From an uncultured Sphingomonas sp. (GTDB taxonomy: Bacteria > Pseudomonadota > Alphaproteobacteria > Sphingomonadales > Sphingomonadaceae), in the NCBI GenBank assembly GCA_913776255.1, contig CAJYLV010000026.1, positions 1 to 34,973 on the forward strand: 34,973 bases of DNA, given 5' to 3'. Shown piece after piece: positions 1 to 5,982 of this stretch (the first letter of the stretch is position 1; every line of letters begins with the position of its first letter). The notes beneath the pieces were generated by a model. It was not told where the DNA came from and made no database searches. It saw only the letters and a program-made list of their open reading frames with translations. Made by a program: the position numbers and the translations under genes.

Positions 1-54
1 CGCATGGGCGGCGTGCTGCACGCCTTGCAGTTGACCACCGCCGTCCCGAAGTAG
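1..54 (+). CDS. BolA family protein, C-terminal end (partial)
   Basis: Only the last 17 codons and the TAG stop lie in the window. The readable tail contains GGVLHALQL, which resembles the conserved C-terminal HALAL segment of BolA proteins, and the next gene 24 bp downstream is a CGFS monothiol glutaredoxin. BolA and CGFS glutaredoxins form [2Fe-2S]-bridged complexes and are often adjacent in alphaproteobacteria, so context and residues agree. The 5' part lies outside the window, so the domain cannot be verified here. Confidence 0.7.
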   Translation, partial: RMGGVLHALQLTTAVPK

Positions 55-78
55 GCGCGGTACAAGAGGGTTGAAGCG

Positions 79-417
79 ATGACCGACGACACGAACGCCC
101 GCATCGACGCGGTGGTGAAGAACAATCCGGTGGTGCTGTTCATGAAGGGCACGCCGCTGTTCCCGCAGTGCGGCTTCTCCAGCCGCGCGGTGGCGATCCT
201 GGAGCGCCTCGGTGTGACGTTCGAGAGCGTCGACGTGCTGCAGGACCAGGCGATCCGCCAGGGCATCAAGGGCTATTCGGACTGGCCGACGATCCCCCAG
301 CTCTACGTCGGCGGCGAGTTCGTCGGCGGCTCGGACATCATGATGGAGATGTACGAGTCGGGCGAGCTGGCCGAGCTGTTCCAGAACGCCGGCGCTGCGG
401 CGGCCGAGGCAAAGTAA
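79..417 (+). CDS. grxD: Monothiol glutaredoxin, Grx4/GrxD family
   Basis: A 112-residue cytosolic protein. The active site is CGFS with Cys31, preceded by MKGTP and PQ, and followed by the WPTIPQLYV and GGSDI glutathione/cis-Pro segments typical of Grx4. CGFS glutaredoxins hold a glutathione-ligated [2Fe-2S] cluster and pass it on in iron-sulfur assembly and iron sensing, usually with BolA. The length matches the family (about 105-115). It lies 24 bp after the bolA-like stop, so the two are probably one operon. The ATG is preceded by an AGAGGG-like ribosome binding site. Identification is secure. Confidence 0.95.
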   Translation: MTDDTNARIDAVVKNNPVVLFMKGTPLFPQCGFSSRAVAILERLGVTFESVDVLQDQAIRQGIKGYSDWPTIPQLYVGGEFVGGSDIMMEMYESGELAELFQNAGAAAAEAK

Positions 418-456
418 GCCACGCCGGGGGCTAGGCTCGCTCTCGAACTCCCTGCT

Positions 457-546
457 GTCACCCCGGCGGAGGCCGGGGTCCGGGCGGGAAGCGCGTCGTG
501 GATCCCACGCGCGTTCCCGAACTGGCCCCGCTGTCGCCGGGGTGAC
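457..546. repeat. Palindromic intergenic repeat, family C, full copy
   Basis: Begins GTCACCCCGG and ends CCGGGGTGAC, a perfect 10-bp terminal inverted repeat enclosing about 70 bp. The inner part carries a further GC-rich stem (CCCCGGCGGAGGCCGGGG). The right half (TTCCCGAACTGGCCCC...CGCCGGGGT) recurs near 9142-9174. It lies just downstream of grxD and may act as an RNA hairpin at the transcript end. Confidence 0.75.
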
Positions 547-593
547 TGTTATAAGGGCTATTCCTTCGCCGCACGTCGGCGTGTGCGATCCGT

Positions 594-668
594 GCTCCTG
601 CGCACGCGGGAGCCCAGGGCCGCATATACCTTCCGCTCGAGACTCTGGGTTCCTGCGTGCGCAGGAAC
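594..668. repeat. Imperfect inverted repeat with self-palindromic arms
   Basis: The left arm (594-616) and right arm (646-668) match as reverse complements at 20 of 23 positions. Each arm also folds on itself: the right arm contains TTCCTGCGTGCGCAGGAA. No gene is evident in the 418-930 gap, which is filled by this element and its two neighbours. Confidence 0.7.
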
Positions 669-724
669 ACCGTGATGCTGATGAGCGCAAGCCACTGAAG
701 CGGGTATGGGCGAGAGCGCCAGGC

Positions 725-802
725 CGGCGGAGCTGCGCCATGCCCGTCTAAGATACGCTCCCGACCGCGTCTCCCGAGAGAGCGCACGGCGCAGCTCCGC
801 CG
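725..802. repeat. Inverted repeat with 14-bp perfect arms
   Basis: CGGCGGAGCTGCGC at 725-738 is the exact reverse complement of the bases at 789-802, separated by 50 bp. It sits upstream of the blaI promoter. It may be a third type of intergenic palindrome or a terminator-like fold; no T-tract follows. Confidence 0.65.
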
Positions 803-872
803 CCTGTTAAGTGAACGATGCCGCGATCGCGCCGGGAGTAAGGAAAAGCGACCGCGCCACCCCCAATCACCT

Positions 873-918
873 ATTGACTACAGCCGTAATCGCTAGGATG
901 ATTACACCTGTAGTCAAT
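873..918. promoter_or_regulatory. Two-dyad BlaI/MecI-type operator with overlapping promoter
   Basis: The outer arms ATTGACTACAG (873-883) and CTGTAGTCAAT (908-918) are perfect reverse complements, and inner GTAATC (886-891) pairs with GATTAC (900-905). This resolves into two 16-bp dyads, GACTACAGCCGTAATC (876-891) and GATTACACCTGTAGTC (900-915), each close to the TACA-N2-TGTA core bound by BlaI/MecI-type repressors. A TTGACT -35-like hexamer (874-879) lies inside the left dyad. The repressor's GTG start is 12 bp past the right arm, so autoregulation is very likely. Confidence 0.85.
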
Positions 919-930
919 CGGGAGTGAATC

Positions 931-1299
931 GTGGCCGAGCGGATCAGCGATGCCGAGCACGCGGTGATGGAGGTGCTGTGGGACGACAGCCCGCTCACCG
1001 CGCAGGACGTGGCCGAGCGGGTCGACCCCGCTCGCGGCTGGAGTGCCGCGACGGTGAAGACGCTGCTCGGCCGGCTGCTCGCCAAGGAGGCGGTGCGCCA
1101 CGCGGTCGACGGCCGCCGCTACCTCTACAGCCCGGCGGTGCAGCGCGAGGATTATGTCGAGGGCGAGTCGCGCCGGTTGATCGACCGGCTGTTCGGCGGT
1201 CGGCTCACCCCTCTGGTCGCGCATCTCGCCGAGCGCGACGCGCTCACCGAGCAGGACATCACCGAGATCGAGGCACTCTTGCGGGAGTTGAAGCAATGA
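931..1299 (+). CDS. blaI: BlaI/MecI/CopY family transcriptional repressor
   Basis: A 122-residue winged-helix repressor. The N-terminus (ISDAEHAVMEVLW, then LTAQDVAERV and SAATVKTLLGRLLAKEAV) is the classic BlaI/MecI DNA-binding region, and the C-terminal half is the expected helical dimerisation arm. In this family the repressor is inactivated by proteolysis triggered by a partner M56 membrane protease, which is encoded directly downstream with an ATGA overlap. The start is GTG at 931, with GGGAG six bases upstream. A two-dyad operator lies immediately upstream. The symbol marks the family; a beta-lactamase role is not shown. Confidence 0.92.
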   Translation: MAERISDAEHAVMEVLWDDSPLTAQDVAERVDPARGWSAATVKTLLGRLLAKEAVRHAVDGRRYLYSPAVQREDYVEGESRRLIDRLFGGRLTPLVAHLAERDALTEQDITEIEALLRELKQ

Positions 1300-2840
1300 T
1301 CGCCTGGGCCATGGAATCGTTGCTCGCGTCCGCGCTGCTGATGCTCGCGGTGCTGGCGCTGCGCGCGCCGGTGCGGCGGACCTTCGGTGCGCCGGTCGCT
1401 TATGCCTTGTGGGCGATCCCCGCGCTGCGGCTGCTGCTGCCGCCCTTGCCGACGGGCTGGCGCGCCGAGGCGTTGCCGACGCTCGCCGCGCTGCCCGCGG
1501 CCGAGCCGATCGCGCACGCGCTCGATCCGGTCGCCGCGCTGCCCGCGCTGGTGCCCGCGACGGCCTCGCTGCTTCCCGCGGTGGTGCTCGGTACCTGGGC
1601 CGCCGGCGCGGTCGCGCTGCTGCTGTGGCAGGTCGCCGACTACTGGCGCTTCCGCTACCGACTGCTGCGCCACGGCCTCGCGCTCGACCAGATCGGCGGC
1701 ATCACCATCGTGCAGAGCGAGGCGGCGAGCGGCCCGGTGGCGTTCGGCGTGTTCGACAAGGTCGTCGCTTTCCCGCGCGACTTCGCGGCGCGCTTCGACG
1801 CCGAGGAGCGCGCGCTCGCGCTCGAGCATGAGCTCGGCCATCATCGCCGCGGCGACCTCGTCGCCAATTGGGTGGCGCTGGCGGTGCTCGCGCTCCACTG
1901 GTTCAACCCGCTCGCCTGGGTCGCCTTCCGCGCCTTCCGCGCCGACCAGGAGATGGCCAATGACGCCGGCGTGCTCGCGCGGCTCGGCGGCGCCTCGCGC
2001 CACGCCTACGGCTGCGCGATCGTCAAGGCGGCGCACGGCCGTGCCGTCACCGCCACCTGCCACCTTCACACCGTCAAGGACCTGAAAGGGAGACTGCGCA
2101 TGCTGGGCAGGACGCGCGCCTCGCGCACCCGCACGACGCTCGGCGTCGCCGCCACCGCCGCGATCGCGCTCGGCGCGCTGGGGCTCACCGCCTCGGGCAC
2201 GCAGGCGGCGGAGCGGATGCGCGGCGGGGTCGAGGAGGCGGTCGGGATCGACCCGCACGCCTTCGACGACGCGCTGTCGCTGATGGCGTCTTTCCCCGAG
2301 CCGCCCGCCGCGCCGGCGGTGCCGAGCGCGCCTGCGGCCCCGGCAGCCGGCCATCACGGCCAGCGCGTCACGATCGTGCGCGACGGCCAGACCACGACCT
2401 ACGAGGGCGAGGAAGCGGCCGACTATATCGCCGCGCACCCGGTGCCGACCCCGCCGGAGCCCCCGGTCGCGCCGTTGCCGACGGTGCCCGCCTTCGCCTC
2501 GGTCCCGCCCATGCCGCCGGTGCCACCCGTCGCGAGCCGCCGCTGCGGCGGCGAGCCGACGCGCTTCGTGATGAGCGCGACGCAGGACGGCCAGCGCGTC
2601 ACCGTGATCTGCACCGACCATGTCGAGCGCGCCGCGCGCGAGGCGAGCCGGGCGGCGGTGGAGGCGCGCGGGCAGCGCGATGGCGCGATGCGCACCGCGC
2701 TCGCCAGCCTCGAGCAGACCCGCGCGCAGCTCGCCGCCAGCCGCGACATGCCCGCCGAGGCGCGCCGCGACGCGGTACGTGAGGTCGAGCAGGCGATGCG
2801 CGAGGTGCGCGACGAGATGGCGCAGCGCGACGACGACTGA
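1296..2840 (+). CDS. M56 family membrane metallopeptidase, BlaR1-like sensor
   Basis: A 514-residue protein starting at ATG 1296, overlapping the blaI stop by 4 bp. Hydrophobic segments lie near residues 5-25, 30-50, 85-110 and 281-302. A zinc-protease motif HELGH occurs at residues 178-182 in the cytosolic loop, as in BlaR1/MecR1. In known pairs, sensing outside the membrane activates the protease and relieves BlaI repression. The roughly 210-residue outer part has no recognisable penicillin-binding SxxK/KTG domain. It is Pro/Ala-rich, contains two GQRVT-type segments (GQRVTIVRDGQ and GQRVTVICTDH), and ends in a charged, probably coiled-coil tail. The ligand is unknown. Confidence 0.88.
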   Translation: MIAWAMESLLASALLMLAVLALRAPVRRTFGAPVAYALWAIPALRLLLPPLPTGWRAEALPTLAALPAAEPIAHALDPVAALPALVPATASLLPAVVLGTWAAGAVALLLWQVADYWRFRYRLLRHGLALDQIGGITIVQSEAASGPVAFGVFDKVVAFPRDFAARFDAEERALALEHELGHHRRGDLVANWVALAVLALHWFNPLAWVAFRAFRADQEMANDAGVLARLGGASRHAYGCAIVKAAHGRAVTATCHLHTVKDLKGRLRMLGRTRASRTRTTLGVAATAAIALGALGLTASGTQAAERMRGGVEEAVGIDPHAFDDALSLMASFPEPPAAPAVPSAPAAPAAGHHGQRVTIVRDGQTTTYEGEEAADYIAAHPVPTPPEPPVAPLPTVPAFASVPPMPPVPPVASRRCGGEPTRFVMSATQDGQRVTVICTDHVERAAREASRAAVEARGQRDGAMRTALASLEQTRAQLAASRDMPAEARRDAVREVEQAMREVRDEMAQRDDD

Positions 2841-2861
2841 GCCGCGCCGCTCGCTCCTCGT

Positions 2862-2921
2862 CCGCTCGCTTCGCCCCCGCTCGCTTCGCCCCCGCTCGCT
2901 TCGCCCCCGCTTGCTTCGCCG
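2862..2921. repeat. Tandem repeat, four units of 15 bp
   Basis: The unit CCGCTCGCTTCGCCC occurs three times without change (2862, 2877, 2892), and a fourth copy (2907-2921) differs at two positions. It fills most of the 107-bp gap between the M56 peptidase stop and the MBL hydrolase start. Repeat number could vary between strains. Confidence 0.9.
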
Positions 2922-2947
2922 TCGCGCAGCCGCCATCTGGTGGCGCG

Positions 2948-3811
2948 ATGGCGAAGCCTCCTCCCACCGGCGTGGCCGTGCCGCTCGACCCGCTCGTCAC
3001 GCGCGTGCTCGCCCCCAACGCCTCGGCCTATACGCACACGGGCACGCAGACCCATATCGTCGGGCGGGACGAGGTCGCGGTGATCGATCCCGGCCCCGAC
3101 GACGCCGCGCATCTCGCCGCGCTCCACGCCGCGATCGCGGGGCGCTCCGTCCGCGCCATCCTGATCACGCACCACCATCGCGACCATTCCCCCGCCGCGC
3201 GCGCGCTCGCCGCGGCCACCGGCGCGCCGATCGTCGGCGCCGCCGCCACGGTGCGCGGGGACGACGGCGAGGGCGCTTCGGTCGATGCCGCGTTCGATCG
3301 CGACTATGCCCCCGACCGAGTCCTCGCCGAAGGAGACAGCGTGAGCGGCGACGGCTGGACGCTCACCGCGCTCGCCACGCCGGGTCATACCAGCCAGCAC
3401 CTCGCCTATGCGCTGGAGGAGAGCGGCGCGCTGTTCTCGGGCGATCATGTGATGGGCTGGGCGACCAGCGTGATCTCGCCGCCCGACGGCGACATGGGCG
3501 AGTATCTCACCAGCCTGGAGACGCTGCTCGCACGCGACGACCGCGTCTACTACCCCGGCCACGGCGAGGCGGTGGAGCGACCGCAGCGGCTGGTGCGCGG
3601 CATGCTCGGGCACCGCAGGCAGCGCGAGGGGCAGATCGTCCGGCTGCTCACCGCCGCGCCGCGCACCGTCGCCGCACTGGTCGAGCGCATGTACGTCGGG
3701 CTCGACCCGCGGCTGGCGGGGGCGGCGGCGCGCTCGGTGCTGGCGCATCTCATCGATCTGGAGCGGCGCGGCGTGGCGGCGCGGGAGGAGGGCGCGTGGC
3801 GGATCATCTGA
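2948..3811 (+). CDS. MBL-fold metallohydrolase with C-terminal winged-helix region
   Basis: A 287-residue protein with the full metallo-beta-lactamase-fold metal site: HHHRDH at residues 75-80 (the HxHxDH motif), His147 in TPGHTSQH, Asp166 in FSGDH and His205 in YYPGHGE. The C-terminal 70 residues (from about 215, HRRQREGQIVRLL to the end) fit the winged-helix extension of the LACTB2/glyoxalase-II-like branch. These enzymes hydrolyse thioesters, esters or nucleic acids; the substrate cannot be told here. No signal peptide is seen, so it is probably cytosolic. It overlaps the next gene by 16 bp, which suggests coupled translation. Confidence 0.88.
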   Translation: MAKPPPTGVAVPLDPLVTRVLAPNASAYTHTGTQTHIVGRDEVAVIDPGPDDAAHLAALHAAIAGRSVRAILITHHHRDHSPAARALAAATGAPIVGAAATVRGDDGEGASVDAAFDRDYAPDRVLAEGDSVSGDGWTLTALATPGHTSQHLAYALEESGALFSGDHVMGWATSVISPPDGDMGEYLTSLETLLARDDRVYYPGHGEAVERPQRLVRGMLGHRRQREGQIVRLLTAAPRTVAALVERMYVGLDPRLAGAAARSVLAHLIDLERRGVAAREEGAWRII

Positions 3812-4503
3812 CCGGGCTGGGCAAGCTGCTGGTGTCGCTGGCGATCGCCACCGCGATCCTGGTCGCGACCTTCGTCGGCTATCGCTTTTATACCGAGCGC
3901 TACACCGTGTCGACCGACGACGACGGAGTCGCGGTGGCGCGCGTCGTCGCCGGGCGGCTGTACGGCAGCAGCGACCTGCGCGTGAGCCATCTCGCGGGCA
4001 CGGTGCAGTCGACCGCGTCCACCACGCGGATGTTCGGCTGGCTGCGCTACGTGCGGCTGATCAAGGCGCCCTACGACGTCGACTATTTCGTCGACCTCGG
4101 CGCGCTAGCGCCGCGCGATTTCCGCTACGATTCGCGCCGGCGCGCCCTGCTGGTCGAGGTGCCCGACGTCATCGTCGGCAATCCCAACGTCGACGAGGGC
4201 CGAGTCACGCTCGACACCACCACCGGCTTCCTGCCGCCGCGCGGCGCGATGGCGGAGCTGCAGAAGATGGTCTCGGCCAAGGCGACCACGGTGGTGGCCG
4301 CCAAGGCGCGCGAGCCCGAGAACATGCGCAAGGCGCGCGAGAACGGCCGTGCCGCGCTGGAGCGGCTGTTCGCGGGCAGCCTCGACGCCGCGGGCCTGCC
4401 CGTGACGGTCACGGTGCGCTTCGCCGGTGAGCCACGCGCCGGCAGCAGCGAGCGCTGGGACCTCACCCGCTCGCTCGAGGAAGTGCTCGGCAACGGCAGC
4501 TGA
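3796..4503 (+). CDS. DUF4230 domain protein, single-pass membrane protein
   Basis: 235 residues from a GTG start at 3796, placed 16 bp inside the MBL gene and preceded by GGGAGGAGGG. One membrane segment (LLVSLAIATAILVATFVGY, about residues 9-28) is followed by an extracytoplasmic domain that fits DUF4230: alternating beta segments (YDVDYFVDLGAL, LLVEVPDVIVG) and a charged helical C-terminus. The function of this family is unknown. The overlap ties its expression to the MBL hydrolase. Confidence 0.75.
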   Translation: MADHLTGLGKLLVSLAIATAILVATFVGYRFYTERYTVSTDDDGVAVARVVAGRLYGSSDLRVSHLAGTVQSTASTTRMFGWLRYVRLIKAPYDVDYFVDLGALAPRDFRYDSRRRALLVEVPDVIVGNPNVDEGRVTLDTTTGFLPPRGAMAELQKMVSAKATTVVAAKAREPENMRKARENGRAALERLFAGSLDAAGLPVTVTVRFAGEPRAGSSERWDLTRSLEEVLGNGS

Positions 4504-4540
4504 CTTGATCCGGCGGCGCTGCCGGGCCATCTGCGCAGCC

Positions 4541-5539
4541 ATGGACCAGCCGACCAACCTCGCCGGGCTTGACCTGCGCGCCGAGATCGACCGCCTCCGC
4601 AAGGAGCGCAACGCCGTGATCCTGGCGCATTACTATCAGAAGCCCGAGATCCAGGACCTGGCCGACTTCGTCGGCGACAGCCTCGACCTCAGCCGCAAGG
4701 CGCAGGCAACCGACGCCGAGGTGATCGCCTTCTGCGGCGTGCGCTTCATGGCCGAGACCGCCAAGATCCTCTCGCCGCAGAAGACGGTGATCCTCCCCGA
4801 CATGGACGCCGGCTGCAGCCTCGAGGACAGCTGCCCGCCCGAGCAGTTCGCCGCGTTCCGCGCGCAGCACCCCGATGCGATCGCGCTCACCTACATCAAC
4901 TGCTCGGCGGCGGTGAAGGCGCTCAGCGACGTGATCGTCACCTCTTCCTCGGCCGAGACGATCCTCGCCAAGATCCCGCCCGAGCAGAAGATCATCTTCG
5001 GCCCAGACCGCAATCTCGGCGGTTATCTCGCGCGCAAGACCGGGCGCGACCTGATCCTGTGGCCGGGCGTGTGCATCGTCCACGAGGCGTTCAGCGAAAC
5101 CGAATTGCTCAAGCTGCGCGCGCAGCACCCGGGCGCGCCGATCGTCGCGCATCCGGAATGCCCGGCGGTGATCCTCGACCATGCCGATTACGTCGGCTCG
5201 ACGCGCGGCATCCTCGAATATGCGATGGCAATGCCGGGCGACACGCTGATCGTCGCGACCGAGCCGCACATCATCCACCAGATGGAAAAGGCGCTGCCGG
5301 GCAAGACGTTCATCGGCGCGCCGGGCGCGGACGGGAACTGCAACTGCAACATCTGCCCGTATATGGCGCTCAACACGATCGAGAAGCTGTATGTCGCGCT
5401 GCGTGACCTGACCCCGCGGATCGAGATGGACGAGGGGCTGCGCGTGCGGGCGAAGAAGAGCCTCGACGCGATGCTGGAAATGGCGAGCACGACGGTCGGG
5501 CAGGGCGACCTCGGCCCGGCAAAGGTCACGGGCGACTGA
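4541..5539 (+). CDS. nadA: Quinolinate synthase A
   Basis: 332 residues from ATG 4541. NadA condenses iminoaspartate with dihydroxyacetone phosphate to quinolinate in de novo NAD synthesis, using a [4Fe-4S] cluster held by three cysteines. The expected ligands are visible: Cys92 in AGCSLEDSC, Cys207 in AHPECPAVI and Cys272 in CNCNICPYM. The N-terminal AVILAHYYQKPEIQDLADF motif is diagnostic. No nadB or nadC lies next to it in this window. The Shine-Dalgarno is weak, and a TTG at 4505 in the same frame is a less likely start. A degenerate copy of the gene's last codons follows the stop. Confidence 0.95.
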   Translation: MDQPTNLAGLDLRAEIDRLRKERNAVILAHYYQKPEIQDLADFVGDSLDLSRKAQATDAEVIAFCGVRFMAETAKILSPQKTVILPDMDAGCSLEDSCPPEQFAAFRAQHPDAIALTYINCSAAVKALSDVIVTSSSAETILAKIPPEQKIIFGPDRNLGGYLARKTGRDLILWPGVCIVHEAFSETELLKLRAQHPGAPIVAHPECPAVILDHADYVGSTRGILEYAMAMPGDTLIVATEPHIIHQMEKALPGKTFIGAPGADGNCNCNICPYMALNTIEKLYVALRDLTPRIEMDEGLRVRAKKSLDAMLEMASTTVGQGDLGPAKVTGD

Positions 5540-5597
5540 CGAACACCGTCGCCCCTAGGAAGGTGATCGGCGACTGACAATTGCCGTCGCCCCTGCG
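5522..5597. repeat. Degenerate tandem duplication of the nadA 3' end
   Basis: Two adjacent 38-bp units starting at 5522 and 5560 share about 30 of 38 positions. The first contains the last nadA codons and the TGA (GGCGACTGAC), and the second repeats GGCGACTGAC outside the gene. The shared right part (CCGTCGCCCCT) is also the edge of the family B palindrome, so the duplication may be tied to that element's insertion. Confidence 0.65.
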
Positions 5598-5718
5598 GAG
5601 GCAGGGGCCCATGTCTGTCTCGTCGCGCGTAACGCCGACACGGCAACCGCCGCGCCTGTGTCAACCCGCCCACCTGGACGAGACAGCCATAGGCCCCTGC
5701 CTCCGCAGGGGCGACGGC
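5583..5718. repeat. Palindromic intergenic repeat, family B, full copy
   Basis: About 136 bp with long inverted ends: GCCGTCGCCCCTGCGGAGGC at the left is the exact reverse complement of the right end. The complementarity continues through GGGGCC, and past a small asymmetry through GACAG and CGTC. A solo half-copy occurs at 28912-28949. No ORF of interest is seen inside. Confidence 0.8.
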
Positions 5719-5749
5719 GCGGGGGCTGAGGTCGCCCGCCCCGACCCCC

Positions 5750-5776
5750 GTCATCCCGGGCTCGACCCGGGATGAC
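5750..5776. repeat. Short perfect palindrome GTCATCCCGGG-N5-CCCGGGATGAC
   Basis: Perfect 11-bp arms with a 5-base CTCGA loop. This is a common form of small intergenic palindrome in GC-rich alphaproteobacteria, and a degraded relative lies near 20937-20964. From 5777 to 5982 I see no gene or clear signal apart from the start region of the S9 peptidase. Confidence 0.75.
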
Positions 5777-5982
5777 GCTTCTTCCCCTCATAACCGCGAC
5801 GAACCGAACACCCCGCCGCAAACATCGACGACGCTCTCCGAACCCCGGCCGCCAGCATTTACGCACCTTTCGCGAGCGTTTCGAACTGCGTCCCGCCACC
5901 GCCTCCGCCATTCTGCGCAACCATCGCCAACATCCGCGCCCGCGCTTCCTATCCCCGGCCGGCACCGCTAGGTTGGTCACCG

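Noticed and set aside
418..870. Possible small genes in the grxD-blaI gap
   Set aside because: The short frames there follow the inverted repeats and show no ribosome binding sites or known motifs; the gap is best explained as repeats.
1152..2936. A 594-codon minus-strand frame opposite blaI and the M56 protease
   Set aside because: Antisense shadow; the sense genes have the HELGH motif, ATGA coupling and a promoter, while this frame is Arg-rich without domains.
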